From Marinoscillum furvescens DSM 4134 (lineage in GTDB: Bacteria; Bacteroidota; Bacteroidia; Cytophagales; Cyclobacteriaceae): DNA of 64,000 nt. The translations under genes and the position numbers were made by a program. The notes beneath the pieces are model-generated. The model did no database searches. It was not told where the DNA came from and worked only from the letters and a program-made list of their open reading frames with translations. This document shows positions 8,105-18,702 of this stretch, in pieces. The DNA lies in assembly GCF_003386095.1 (NCBI RefSeq), contig NZ_QREG01000007.1:147276-211275 (forward strand). Reading direction: 5' to 3'. Position 1 is the first letter of the stretch. Each line of letters opens with the position of its first letter.

Positions 8105-9427
8105 ATCGTATTTTTTTATTTTGTCATACAATGTAGACCGATCGATATTGAGCAGTCTGGCTGTTTTTGACTTGTTGTAGTTTGTTTTTATCAGCGTTTC
8201 TTTAATCATCGTTATTTCTCGGTTTTGTTTCATCGACTTAAGGTCGGCTTTAGATTCTAGAGCAGACCGGGTGCTAAGAAAATCAGGCAGACTTGCAGGG
8301 CTTAGGCTGGTGCTTTTTTCCAGCAATACGGCTCGTCGGATCACATTTTTTAGTTCACGAATATTGCCTGGCCACCTGTAGTTTTTAATGAGTTGTTTAG
8401 CTTCAGGGCTAATCGAGGTGACGTTTCTGCCAAACTCCTGGTTGTAAGTTTGGATAAACTGCTCCACAAAGTCCATTAAGTCTTCGGAGCGTTCACGCAG
8501 TGGAGGGATATCTATTTGAAACTCATTGATACGGTGATACAGGTCTTCTCGAAAATTTTCGGAGGATGTTTGTTCACCCAAAGGCTCATTGGTGGCAGCT
8601 ATGATGCGTACATCTACTTTTTGGGGAGTGGTGTCTCCTACTTTTCTTATCGTTCGCTCTTCTATGGCGCGGAGCAGTTGTACTTGTATGTCATAAGACA
8701 GATTGCCAATTTCATCCAAAAACAGGGTGCCAGTATTGGCAGCACTAAACTGGCCTTCTTTGTTGCTTGTTGCCCCAGTAAAAGCTCCTTTTACGTGGCC
8801 AAAAAGCTCACTGCCTGCCAGGTCTTTGGACAATGCGCCACAGTCTACTGCTACAAATGGTTTATCACTTCGTGTGCTATGGTCGTGAATATACCTGGAA
8901 AGGTATTCTTTACCTGTGCCACTTTCTCCGAGGATCAATACTGACAGGTCAGTTTCTGCCACAAGGTGAGCTTGTTCCAGGGTTTGCTGAAAGGCAGCGC
9001 TTTTGCCTTTTATAAAGTCAGGTTTCGACGAAGGTGTGCTGGTTGGTTTTTGTGTTGGTTTTGGGGATGATGTGGCTTCCTCAATGATCCGAAGGAGTTC
9101 TTCATGGTCTATGGGTTTGGTGATGTATTCGTGTGCTCCTTTTTTCATTGCAGCCACGGCACTTTTCACCTGCCCAAAGGATGTCATTAAGATTACGGGG
9201 AGTTCTTTTTTTATGGTCTTAATGGTCTCTAGTAGTGAGAGTCCATCTTCGTCGGGGAGCCTCACATCTGTGAGTATGAGGTCTGGCTCTTCTTTGTCCA
9301 GGAGTCTTTTGGCTTCCTGGGTAGAGTGTGCGCGTATGGGGGTATAGTTGTTTCGAGCCAAATATTTCCCAAGCATAGACGCAAATGGTCGGTCATCTTC
9401 TACGATCAATATTTTCACAATATTCAT
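8072..9427 (-). CDS. Sigma-54-dependent response regulator, NtrC family
   Basis: 451 residues from the ATG at 9427. A longer frame starting at 9469 adds 14 unlikely residues before the conserved ILIVEDD. Receiver domain about 5-115 with Asp54 (LILTDVRLPDEDG) as phosphate acceptor; AAA+ domain about 140-370 with Walker A GESGTGKE at 167-174 and the sigma-54 contact loop GAFTGA at 214-219; Fis-type helix-turn-helix at the C-terminus (NKSKTARLLNIDRSTLYDKIKKY). It would activate sigma-54 promoters. No sensor kinase is adjacent. Its 3' end overlaps the convergent HPt-like gene by 33 nt. The target genes cannot be read from the window. Confidence 0.93.
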   Translation of the reverse strand: MNIVKILIVEDDRPFASMLGKYLARNNYTPIRAHSTQEAKRLLDKEEPDLILTDVRLPDEDGLSLLETIKTIKKELPVILMTSFGQVKSAVAAMKKGAHEYITKPIDHEELLRIIEEATSSPKPTQKPTSTPSSKPDFIKGKSAAFQQTLEQAHLVAETDLSVLILGESGTGKEYLSRYIHDHSTRSDKPFVAVDCGALSKDLAGSELFGHVKGAFTGATSNKEGQFSAANTGTLFLDEIGNLSYDIQVQLLRAIEERTIRKVGDTTPQKVDVRIIAATNEPLGEQTSSENFREDLYHRINEFQIDIPPLRERSEDLMDFVEQFIQTYNQEFGRNVTSISPEAKQLIKNYRWPGNIRELKNVIRRAVLLEKSTSLSPASLPDFLSTRSALESKADLKSMKQNREITMIKETLIKTNYNKSKTARLLNIDRSTLYDKIKKYDLEVFIDQRGE

Positions 9428-9560
9428 ACAGCTTAGTCCTGCGCATCCAGCTGCCAAATATTGCACCAAAGCAAAATAGTGATGCTTAACTGCCCAGAGA
9501 GACCTGTTGGGCTTTTTGCTTTTGCCAATTTGATTAAAGTGTTTTCAAGAATGAGAAAGA

Positions 9561-9594
9561 AAAAAGCCCGCCCACATGAGTGAGCGAGCTTTTC
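9561..9594 (-). terminator. Terminator of the 9617 gene
   Basis: On the minus strand AAAAGCUCGCUCAC pairs with GUGGGCGGGCUUUU using two G-U pairs, followed by more U residues. It separates the PepSY-like gene from the response regulator gene. Confidence 0.75.
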
Positions 9595-9616
9595 GGGATA
9601 CAGGTGTTATAGGGGA

Positions 9617-9937
9617 CTAAGCGTCTTTGGTATCACCTTCTTTATCAAAAGTTTGTTTTTCAACTTGTCCTTGGTCGTTTTTAAACTGTACTTCGTACAT
9701 CGTTTCACCATCTTTGATTACGCGGTATGCTTTGTGGATTTCCCACTGAGCATAGTCGCTATTGGCAATTGCTCTGCTCACTTTGGCTGGCAATTTGTTC
9801 TTGTCAATTTCAGCCTTTGTGCTTTGCTGCTCTATGCCTTGCTCTGTGATAGGAGCTCCACTCTGAGCAATGGTGGCTGATGCTACGAAAAATGAAAGAA
9901 CTGCTGCGCTAAAGATTGTTTTTACTGTGGTTTTCAT
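9617..9937 (-). CDS. Secreted PepSY-like protein
   Basis: 106 residues with a clear signal peptide (MKTTVKTIFSAAVLSFFVASATIAQ, cleavage after Ala-Gln or nearby). The mature part, LPAKVSRAIANSDYAQWEIHKAYRVIKDGETMYEVQFKN, follows the PepSY/beta-lactamase-inhibitor-like pattern: a helix with a Leu-Pro start, a Trp or aromatic residue, then two beta strands ending in a YEVQ-type motif. Such small periplasmic proteins are common in Bacteroidota and their role is mostly unknown. It is a single gene with its own terminator and a 276-nt upstream region containing a tandem motif. Confidence 0.75.
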   Translation of the reverse strand: MKTTVKTIFSAAVLSFFVASATIAQSGAPITEQGIEQQSTKAEIDKNKLPAKVSRAIANSDYAQWEIHKAYRVIKDGETMYEVQFKNDQGQVEKQTFDKEGDTKDA

Positions 9938-10079
9938 AACGATTCAATTGTTTGTGGTTTTACTTAATGTAATTTGGTTTGTAGTAGTAACAGAATGATG
10001 CCAATACCATTTAAATTCATAAAACACTGATATACAGGCACATGTAAATTTGTGTTGATTGGTAATGTGTTGGGAAACT

Positions 10080-10112
10080 CTACAGTTTGTGGGAGAATCC
10101 TACAGATGTGGG
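10080..10112. repeat. Short direct repeat in the 9937-10214 divergent region
   Basis: CTACAGTTTGTGGG (10080-10093) is followed 20 nt later, start to start, by CTACAGATGTGGG (10100-10112). The 20-nt period (two helical turns) fits a tandem regulator site between the divergent PepSY-like gene and lpdA. The binder is unknown. Confidence 0.35.
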
Positions 10113-10213
10113 CTTCTAGGCCCGGTAGAATGTGTAGTTGGGTTTTTTTCTAAAGCCTCCTGACTTAAATTTGCCAGCGGTTGATACCCATTACTTAAAC
10201 AAAACACAGAAAT

Positions 10214-11608
10214 ATGGCATCACAATATGATTTAATAGTAATAGGCAGTGGGCCTGGTGGATACGTAGCGGCAATCAGAGCTTCTCAGCTAGGCATGAAG
10301 GTAGCAGTAGTGGAGAAGGCAGAGTTGGGCGGAATTTGTCTCAACTGGGGCTGTATTCCTACTAAGGCATTGCTGAAAAGTGCTCAGGTTTTCGAATATA
10401 TCTCTCATGCCAAGGATTATGGAATCGACGTGAAAGATGCCTCTGTTGATTTTGGGGGTATGGTAAAAAGAAGCCGTGAAGTAGCTGCGGGAATGAGCAA
10501 GGGTATTCAGTTTTTATTCAAGAAAAATAAGATTGAAGTACTCAATGGTTTTGGAAAAATCCAAAAGGGTAAAAAAGTAGAAGTAGAAGACGATAAAGGT
10601 AAAAAGACGGTTTACCAGGCCAAAAACATCATATTGGCCACAGGTGGTCGTTCGAGAGAGTTGCCAGCGATGCCTATAGATAATGAAAAAATTATCGGTT
10701 ATCGCAAGGCGATGGTAATGGACAAGCAGCCTAAGAAAATGGTAGTGGTAGGTTCTGGTGCCATCGGTGTTGAGTTTGCGTATTTCTACAATTCAATAGG
10801 CACTGAAGTAACCATAGTAGAGTTTATGGATCGTGTGGTGCCTGTGGAAGACGAAGAGGTGAGCAAAGCACTTGAGCGCAACTTCAAGAAGAATGGCATC
10901 AAAGTGATGACCAGTAGTGAGGTAACCAAAGTAGATACCAAGGGCACAGGCTGCAAAGTGACCGTGAAGACTAAGAAGGGCGAAGAGCAGTTGGACTGTG
11001 ATGTAGTGCTTTCTGCAGTGGGTGTAGCTACTAACCTGGAGGGTGTTGGCCTGGAAGAGACTGGTGTGAAAACCGAAAAAGGCAAAGTAATAGTAGATGA
11101 TTACTATAAGACCAATGTAGATGGTGTATATGCCATAGGCGATATCGTACACGGGCCGGCTTTGGCGCACGTGGCTTCTGCAGAGGGTATCATCTGTGTA
11201 GAAAAGATCGCTGGTGAAAACCCACAGCCTCTCGACTATGGTAATATCCCAGGATGTACCTATTGTTCTCCGGAGATTGCCTCTGTAGGTATGACCGAAA
11301 AACAAGCTAAAGAAGCTGGTTATGAAATCAAGGTAGGGAAATTCCCGTTCTCTGCGTCAGGTAAGGCAAGTGCTGCTGGCCATAAGGATGGTTTCGTTAA
11401 AGTGATTTTTGATGCCAAGTATGGTGAGTGGTTGGGCTGCCACATGATTGGCGCCAATGTGACTGAGATGATCGCTGAGGCTGTAGCGGCTCGTAAGCTG
11501 GAAACTACAGGACATGAATTGATCAAGACCGTGCATCCACACCCTACCATGAGTGAGGCTGTGATGGAAGCAGCAGCAGCAGCTTACGATGAGGTGATAC
11601 ATATCTAA
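10214..11608 (+). CDS. lpdA: Dihydrolipoyl dehydrogenase
   Basis: E3 component of 2-oxoacid dehydrogenase complexes: a homodimeric FAD enzyme that reoxidises dihydrolipoamide with NAD+. 464 residues, normal length. FAD motif GSGPGGYVAAIRA at about 11-23; redox disulfide in GGICLNWGCIPTK (the Cys pair spaced by four residues); NAD-binding GSGAIGVEFA near 180; second FAD motif YAIGDI near 310; and the catalytic HPHPTMSE with its His-Glu pair at the dimer interface. Trp instead of the usual Val between the two Cys is a mild variation. No E1 or E2 gene is adjacent, so the complexes served lie elsewhere. A terminator follows directly. TAAATTTG at 10166-10173 is a candidate -7 element. Confidence 0.95.
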   Translation: MASQYDLIVIGSGPGGYVAAIRASQLGMKVAVVEKAELGGICLNWGCIPTKALLKSAQVFEYISHAKDYGIDVKDASVDFGGMVKRSREVAAGMSKGIQFLFKKNKIEVLNGFGKIQKGKKVEVEDDKGKKTVYQAKNIILATGGRSRELPAMPIDNEKIIGYRKAMVMDKQPKKMVVVGSGAIGVEFAYFYNSIGTEVTIVEFMDRVVPVEDEEVSKALERNFKKNGIKVMTSSEVTKVDTKGTGCKVTVKTKKGEEQLDCDVVLSAVGVATNLEGVGLEETGVKTEKGKVIVDDYYKTNVDGVYAIGDIVHGPALAHVASAEGIICVEKIAGENPQPLDYGNIPGCTYCSPEIASVGMTEKQAKEAGYEIKVGKFPFSASGKASAAGHKDGFVKVIFDAKYGEWLGCHMIGANVTEMIAEAVAARKLETTGHELIKTVHPHPTMSEAVMEAAAAAYDEVIHI

Positions 11609-11623
11609 AATGAACGAATAAAT

Positions 11624-11649
11624 GCCCCGGTGAATCGGGGCTTTTTTTT
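11624..11649 (+). terminator. Rho-independent terminator of lpdA
   Basis: GCCCCG, loop GTGAAT, CGGGGC followed by T8. Confidence 0.92.
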
Positions 11650-11664
11650 ACCATTAAAAAATGA

Positions 11665-11692
11665 CTAAATTTGTCAATAATTAAATTGTCAA
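11665..11692 (+). promoter_or_regulatory. -7 element with TTGTCAA direct repeats before the XRE-Fic gene
   Basis: TAAATTTG at 11665-11672 matches the Bacteroidota -7 consensus. TTGTCAA occurs at 11671-11677 and again at 11686-11692, 15 nt apart. The first copy overlaps the promoter element and the second ends 3 nt before the TTG start, so the encoded N-terminal XRE domain could bind here and shut off its own gene. The promoter match is direct; the autoregulation is inference. Confidence 0.5.
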
Positions 11693-11695
11693 GTT

Positions 11696-12760
11696 TTGTT
11701 TGGGGCAAGATTAAAGGATATACGCTTATCGCGAAAGCTCAAACTCAAAGAACTAGCAGCGCTCACAGGGATAGACGTAACGCTGATTAGCCGGTTTGAG
11801 CGAGGAGATCGTATGCCCACAAAAAATCAATTGTTATTGTTGTCGGAGCAATTGGGCGTTTCACTGGCAGAGCTTAAAAAAGAATGGCTAGCAGATAAGG
11901 TAGTCGCACTGTTGCAATACGAGCCGATGGCTATGGAGGCACTGCAGGTAGCAGAGAGTAGGGTAGAGTACCTTACCAGCAAAAAGGTGCATGACGCTCC
12001 CCAACTTTCTGATGAGCTACAAGCTAAGCTGGATCGTGCAGATGATTTGCGCAAACGCTGGAGGCAGGCACAGCCGCTGGGGCCTTCTCAGCTTCGTAGG
12101 CTTCATGAGTTTTTCGACATAGAATATACCTTCGAAAGCAATCGTATAGAAGGCAATACCCTGACGCTGCAGGAGACGGCTCTGGTAGTGAATGAAGGCC
12201 TTACTATAGGTGGTAAATCTATGCGCGAGCATTTGGAAGTCATCAATCATTCTGAAGCTATAGGGTTTGTGCGTGACCTGGTGTTGGGCAAGGAGGACCT
12301 TTCCAGGCGTGTGGTTATGGAGATTCACCGGCTTATTCTAAAAGAAGTAGACAATGAGAATGCTGGCAGGCATCGCAAGGTGCCAGTGCGGATATCGGGG
12401 AGTGATACGGAGCTTCCTCAGCCATATTTGCTCGAAAAGCTTATGGAGGACTACTTTGAATACTATGAGTTGCACAGCAAAAGGCTACACCCTATTATTC
12501 TCTCTGCAGAGATGCATGAGCGCCTCGTAAGTATTCATCCTTTTGTAGATGGAAATGGCCGCACTTCCAGGCTGGTAATGAATCTGATTTTGATGAGCAG
12601 AGGATACACACGTGCCAATATCAAAGGGGATACACAAAGTAGGCTTGCTTATTATCGTGCACTACAGCAGGTGCAAAAGAATGCCAATCCGGATCCATTT
12701 TATCATTTGGTAGCCGATGAAGTCATTAGATCTCTTGAGCAGCACCTGGAGCTTGTTTGA
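11696..12760 (+). CDS. XRE helix-turn-helix fused to Fic AMP-transferase
   Basis: 354 residues. An XRE-type DNA-binding domain (about 4-58, KLKELAALTGIDVTLISRFERGDRMPT) is followed by a linker and a Fic domain. The Fic catalytic loop HPFVDGNGR is at 281-289 with the catalytic His281 and phosphate-binding Gly-Asn-Gly-Arg intact, so transfer of AMP (or another nucleotide) to target hydroxyls is expected. SNRIEGN at 148-154 matches the inhibitory motif (S/T)xxxE(G/N) located N-terminal to the Fic core, i.e. a class II, self-inhibited Fic protein. The start is a TTG at 11696; no ATG is in frame before an upstream stop. A single gene; the target is unknown. Confidence 0.9.
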   Translation: MFGARLKDIRLSRKLKLKELAALTGIDVTLISRFERGDRMPTKNQLLLLSEQLGVSLAELKKEWLADKVVALLQYEPMAMEALQVAESRVEYLTSKKVHDAPQLSDELQAKLDRADDLRKRWRQAQPLGPSQLRRLHEFFDIEYTFESNRIEGNTLTLQETALVVNEGLTIGGKSMREHLEVINHSEAIGFVRDLVLGKEDLSRRVVMEIHRLILKEVDNENAGRHRKVPVRISGSDTELPQPYLLEKLMEDYFEYYELHSKRLHPIILSAEMHERLVSIHPFVDGNGRTSRLVMNLILMSRGYTRANIKGDTQSRLAYYRALQQVQKNANPDPFYHLVADEVIRSLEQHLELV

Positions 12761-12900
12761 CCAGTAGCAACTTTTACTATTTCAAAGCATGTGGGAATTC
12801 AACTGGCAGGGACCAACACTGGACGAACATAAATCCAGTTGGTGCCTGCTACTCGTATCTTACATGGACCACCGATAAAATTGCCATTTCCACACATAAT

Positions 12901-12916
12901 CCTGCCAGGCGGCAGG
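12901..12916. other. GC-rich palindrome
   Basis: CCTGCC, AGGC, GGCAGG forms a compact hairpin in otherwise featureless DNA between the Fic gene and the small membrane gene. No T-run follows, so it is not a typical terminator. Nothing else was recognised in 12761-12996; the short frames there have no family resemblance. Confidence 0.35.
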
Positions 12917-12996
12917 TTTGGCAAGAATGTGAGCGGGAAGGGCAGAATGCTGATGTACAAACAGGGTAACTTCAGTTTCAATCAAAATGGATCAAT

Positions 12997-13155
12997 ATGT
13001 TTTTTAAGAAAGAAGAATTACACCCGTTGATTAAATATATTCAGAATTGGGAGGCGTTTAATCTGATAGACCGGAAGAGTGTGCGCAATACGCTTATTTG
13101 GGTTTTTTTAGGGGTGCTTGCCCTTTGTTTGGCAGTGGTATTTTCGCTGATTTGA
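12997..13155 (+). CDS. Small single-pass membrane protein (52 aa)
   Basis: A short frame starting MFFKKEELHPLIKYIQNWEAF and ending in one strong hydrophobic helix (TLIWVFLGVLALCLAVVFSLI). Charged helix followed by a C-terminal membrane anchor is a common small-protein design. An ATG at 12987 is out of frame and runs into a stop, so 12997 is the only sensible start. No family is recognised and no ribosome-binding site stands out; the case rests on coherent amphipathic-plus-membrane composition and on the fact that nothing else occupies the stretch. It lies convergent to the YtxH gene. Confidence 0.5.
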   Translation: MFFKKEELHPLIKYIQNWEAFNLIDRKSVRNTLIWVFLGVLALCLAVVFSLI

Positions 13156-13162
13156 TCAAAAA

Positions 13163-13201
13163 ACAAAACGCTCCCCTAAATGAATAGGAAAGCGCTCTGA
13201 T
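13163..13201 (-). terminator. Probable terminator of the YtxH gene
   Basis: On the minus strand AGCGCUUUCCUA pairs with UAGGGGAGCGUUU (several G-U pairs), then UUUUGUUUUUU. The stem is poor on the plus strand, so it most likely serves 13223-13492. Confidence 0.65.
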
Positions 13202-13222
13202 TCTTTATGAGGGGGTATGTTG

Positions 13223-13492
13223 TTAGGCTTTCGCCTGTTTTTTGGCTCCATCTACCAGATGTTTGGCATTATCTATAAGTTCCTTAGATTTTCCAGCGTA
13301 TTTGTCGACTACCTCATTGTAGGTACCCTTGTATCCATCTAACTTTTTGTCAAGGGTTTTTCTAGTCTTCTTTAGGTCTTTTTCTATTTTCTTGAGTTTG
13401 CGCTGACTGCCCTTAGGATCTGCATAGTATGCCAGCGCCAAACCTGATGCCACTCCAGTGATAAAGGTGAATAGTGATTTACTAGCGCTCAT
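13223..13492 (-). CDS. YtxH domain-containing protein
   Basis: 89 residues. One membrane helix near the N-terminus (LFTFITGVASGLALAYY) is followed by a highly charged Lys-rich helical tail (KGSQRKLKKIEKDLKKTRKTLDKKL). This is the YtxH pattern: membrane-anchored, coiled-coil-like, often linked to general stress in Firmicutes and widespread in Bacteroidota. The function is unknown. It stands alone, between the hom operon and the small membrane gene. Confidence 0.8.
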   Translation of the reverse strand: MSASKSLFTFITGVASGLALAYYADPKGSQRKLKKIEKDLKKTRKTLDKKLDGYKGTYNEVVDKYAGKSKELIDNAKHLVDGAKKQAKA

Positions 13493-13549
13493 ATTAACAA
13501 TGTTTATAGGTTTTCAAATAAATGTTGTGCTTACACAACGAGGTGAAAA

Positions 13550-14538
13550 TCAAATTGTTTCAATGGGCGGTGCTGCGGCTGTGTTCTTTGGTGCTCGGAT
13601 AGTGTATCGGAATCCATGGAGCAACAAGTGCAAATCCTGCATGACAGCTGCTCCTGTAGGGTGGCTTCCGGCTCCTTTGCCTGTATACAGCTGCGGACCA
13701 CTGCTAGCCCCATTGATGTGAATGGCATTGTTCTCGTCTTCTATATTAAAAAGCGGGTCTTCAATGTTTACTAATTCAGGTTGAACTTTTAGCTGTATTT
13801 TATCTGCTTTTTTGGTGGCAGTAGCAATGGATTTTATTTTCATGCCTTGCTGTGCAGCAAGATCGAAAAACTGATCTTCCATGTTGGTGATGCTTTCCAG
13901 GCGGATGTGGTCAAAGCTGGTAGTAAGCTCACCAAAGGCATGGTAAGAAAGTATGACCAGCTTATAAAGTGCGTCTTTTCCAGAAATGTCCAGACTGGGA
14001 TCTGATTCGGCAAAACCATTTTTTTGAGCCAATTGTAGGGCTTCGTCCATGCTGAGCTTTTGCAATCTCATTTTAGAGAGTATGTAGTTGGAAGAGCCGT
14101 TGAGGATGCCTCTAATCTGAGTAACCTCCTGATGTCTGTAAAATTGGTTCAATGTGCTCAGAATGGGGATTGAGCCTGCTACTGATGCTTCATAAAGGAG
14201 TGGAGCTTCTAGCATTTGATGCCATTGGTTGACCTGTTTTAGGTTCTCGGCTATCATTTTTTTGTTTGCTGTGATGACTGGCTTTCCGTGATTTAGCGCT
14301 TGCTCCACGATCTGAAAAGAAGCCTGAGCATCGTCTATTAGCTCTACGATGATATCAATGTTTGGGTCTGTGACCAGCTCCTGGGCGTTTGTTGTGAACA
14401 GCCCCTGATCAATGTCGCGTTGTTTGTCGGTATTTTTGATGCAAATGCGTGCTACTTCTGCTGGCAGATCGGATTGAGACAGGAGCTGGTAAAAGCCTTT
14501 TGCTACCACGCCATATCCAATAAGGCCAATTTTTTGGG

Positions 14539-14542
<4 letters not shown>
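13550..14542 (-). CDS. hom: Homoserine dehydrogenase
   Basis: Converts aspartate semialdehyde to homoserine with NAD(P)H. 330 residues without an ACT domain, shorter than the 400-430-residue form, as expected for the single-domain type. GLIGYGVVAKGF at 5-16 is the nucleotide-binding motif; VITANKK near 92 and the substrate-binding block GILNGSSNYILSKM with GFAESDPSLDISGKDALYKL (catalytic Asp and Lys) are clear. Its ATG overlaps the metX stop by four bases, so the three genes metY-metX-hom form one coupled operon: homoserine is made by hom, acetylated by MetX and thiolated by MetY. A SAM riboswitch heads the operon. Confidence 0.9.
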
Positions 14543-16879
<2,337 letters not shown>

Positions 16880-16925
16880 TTAGTGAAGGTTTTTCTGACC
16901 GAAATCAATCAATGATTTGGCCGGC

Positions 16926-16987
16926 AGACCATACGCACGTTGGGCGGGGTGGTCTTGCTGTATTAGCGCAAAAGGCACATACAGCAA
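16926..16987 (-). other. Two stable hairpins in the metY leader
   Basis: Between the riboswitch and metY the minus-strand RNA can form TTGCTGTAT/ATACAGCAA (plus positions 16955-16987, perfect 9-bp stem, 15-nt loop) and AGACCA/TGGTCT (16926-16955, 6-bp stem). They share one base and are nearly adjacent. Neither is followed by a U-run. They may be part of the expression platform or an independent control element. Confidence 0.5.
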
Positions 16988-17090
16988 TACATTCCGTAGG
17001 ATGAATACTTGTGTGAAACAGGGCTTTTTGTGAAAAAACCTGAAACGCTTTGGAGCGCAAAAAGTGAATTGTTGCTTGTCATATATATCA

Positions 17091-17178
17091 ATTTATCGTT
17101 CAGGAATTAGCACCTTCCCGTAAGGGTGGGGGTTGCTAGCGCTTCATAGAGCCTGTCTCTCAGCGCTTCTTTATAAAT
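17091..17178 (-). ncRNA. SAM-I (S-box) riboswitch upstream of metY
   Basis: The minus strand reads as an S-box aptamer. P1 is ATTTAT/ATAAAT. Conserved blocks appear in order: AAGAAGCGCTGAGAGACAGG (the GAGGGA-like 5' core), CTATGAAGC, GCAACC, a GC-rich P4-like hairpin around CACCCTTACGGG, and GGTGCTAATTCC at the 3' end. These match the SAM-I consensus in the established order and spacing. It controls the metY-metX-hom operon; with SAM bound, expression should be reduced. A weak candidate terminator is downstream, where CCTGAACG near the aptamer end can pair with CGTTTCAGG followed by T6 (near 17035-17105); the exact switch mechanism is not clear by eye. Confidence 0.93.
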
Positions 17179-17202
17179 CGATCATTTGCCGATTTGAGAT
17201 AG

Positions 17203-17234
17203 CAAACGTACAATGTAAATTTTAGTTTGGCAAA
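17203..17234 (-). promoter_or_regulatory. Promoter of the metY operon (TTTG, 20 nt, TACGTTTG)
   Basis: On the minus strand TTTG (plus 17231-17234) and TACGTTTG (17203-17210) are separated by 20 nt, fitting the Bacteroidota housekeeping sigma consensus. The start of transcription would be near 17196, about 18 nt before the riboswitch. The promoter abuts the end of the S41 peptidase gene at 17238. Confidence 0.8.
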
Positions 17235-17237
17235 AAA

Positions 17238-18617
17238 TTATTCTTCGAACCTTTCCAGTAAAAGTTTTCCAGCCCACGGCTTCTTATCTAGTGAACTACC
17301 AACAGTACTTAGCTCAGCGGCGTGTGGTGGTACGGAGATGCGGGAGGATTGTACACCTATGGCCGCCAGAGCGTTGGCCAGTAGGGGTTCTTCGGTATCT
17401 CCCAAAGGCCTCAATACTGCAAATCGCTCTTCCAATGGCACGTTTGGAGTCAATCCAAACGGATAGTCTTCGCCATCAGCATTTACCAACTTCACGATAA
17501 TGGGCTGTATGGCCCAGGAGTTTAAGGGGTTGTCGTCTTCATAGATAGTAATACTGCCAGCGTCTTTACCTACTGTAGTGTCTCCCACTATGAAGGTGCT
17601 CATGTATGGCTTTACCGAGTTAATCACTACCTCTGAGGCTGATGCGCTTCGGTCTGAGGTGATAAAGTAGACGGTAGCAGTGCTTAGTTCATTTCCTATG
17701 TTTTGGGTGAGTTCCTGAAAGCGGACGTTTAAAAACTCCGGGCCTAGATCATCATCATTGACGATATATTCTTCTACCTGGCGGTTGTATTGTTTTTTAA
17801 AGAGTAGGTCCCCTTCGGATATACCCGGGGTAATCAGGCTGCTTAGGGTTTTTACAGAGGTTTCGCTTCCTCCAGAATTAAACCTGAGGTCGAGGATAAG
17901 GTCCTGGGCCCCATTGGCTTTAAAGCCATCAAATACATCTCGGAGCTGAGCGTCATAGCTGCCATCCTTTTCGGTGGCTCCCGGTGAGAAAAACGTGTAG
18001 ATGAGGTAGGCTATTTTCTTGCCTTCTATTTCGTAGATGGTATCTAGCAGGATAGGGTTTTCTGCGAAGGTGATGGGAGTAATTTGCACATTGCCAAGCG
18101 CGTCGAATTCGTCTGTAGAGGTGTTGTGTCGGGCTATGGCTGCCTCATAGGGCGCATTGGTATCTCCTAGCAGCGAGCGGTAGTTGCTTGTATTGAGCGG
18201 GTTTCCATTGATGGCAGTAATCCGATCTCCTCGTTTTAGTCCTAGCTCTTCTGCCGGAGATCCTTTTTTGATGTAAGAAAGCTGTAGAAATATGCCGTCT
18301 GTGGTGTTTGCATCGCGGTATATTTTGTATTCAAACCCTGACTCCAGGCTCACGCCATTGAGTAGGTCTATGAGCTCCTGATAATCTTCATAGATAAACG
18401 AAAACCGATCCTCAACTGACAGCAGCTGATAGAAAAAGTCTCTAGGGGATTGGTTGGTGGAGGGCTTGGCGGGGAGGTCACTTTCCCAGAAGTACCAGTA
18501 ATTCATTTCACTGTAGATCCAGTCATTGATTACATCAAATTCAGATCGTGGTTCATCGTCTTTTTTGCAGGCCAGTACCAGGGTAGAAAGGGTCAGAAGA
18601 ATTACTAGTTTCCGCAT
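17238..18617 (-). CDS. S41 family C-terminal-processing-like peptidase, lipoprotein
   Basis: 459 residues with a lipoprotein signal (MRKLVILLTLSTLVLAC, lipobox LVLAC), so it is anchored to an envelope membrane. A PDZ domain lies at about 115-155 (KKGSPAEELGLKRGDRITAINGNPL). The S41 peptidase core follows: DLRFNSGGSETSV, and the catalytic serine block TSDRSASASEVV, then VGKDAGS which carries the probable Lys/Gly partner. Such S41 lipoproteins are frequent in Bacteroidota and presumably process periplasmic or outer-membrane proteins. No gene partner is adjacent; sucD lies upstream on the same strand behind its own terminator. Confidence 0.88.
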   Translation of the reverse strand: MRKLVILLTLSTLVLACKKDDEPRSEFDVINDWIYSEMNYWYFWESDLPAKPSTNQSPRDFFYQLLSVEDRFSFIYEDYQELIDLLNGVSLESGFEYKIYRDANTTDGIFLQLSYIKKGSPAEELGLKRGDRITAINGNPLNTSNYRSLLGDTNAPYEAAIARHNTSTDEFDALGNVQITPITFAENPILLDTIYEIEGKKIAYLIYTFFSPGATEKDGSYDAQLRDVFDGFKANGAQDLILDLRFNSGGSETSVKTLSSLITPGISEGDLLFKKQYNRQVEEYIVNDDDLGPEFLNVRFQELTQNIGNELSTATVYFITSDRSASASEVVINSVKPYMSTFIVGDTTVGKDAGSITIYEDDNPLNSWAIQPIIVKLVNADGEDYPFGLTPNVPLEERFAVLRPLGDTEEPLLANALAAIGVQSSRISVPPHAAELSTVGSSLDKKPWAGKLLLERFEE

Positions 18618-18647
18618 GTTGTTTATTTTGGAGGTTAATATAAAACA

Positions 18648-18678
18648 AAAGCCGGTCCTAAAAAGTAGGCCGGCTTTC
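18648..18678 (-). terminator. Terminator of sucD
   Basis: On the minus strand AAAGCCGGCCTA pairs with TAGGACCGGCTTT, followed by TG and T4. It separates sucD from the S41 peptidase gene. Confidence 0.9.
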
Positions 18679-18702
18679 GAATTTATAATGAGGTATGACA
18701 GC

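Noticed and set aside
12757..13030. Short frames after the Fic gene (60-70 residues, both strands)
   Set aside because: They overlap one another, have no conserved motif, and the 52-residue membrane frame explains part of the stretch better.
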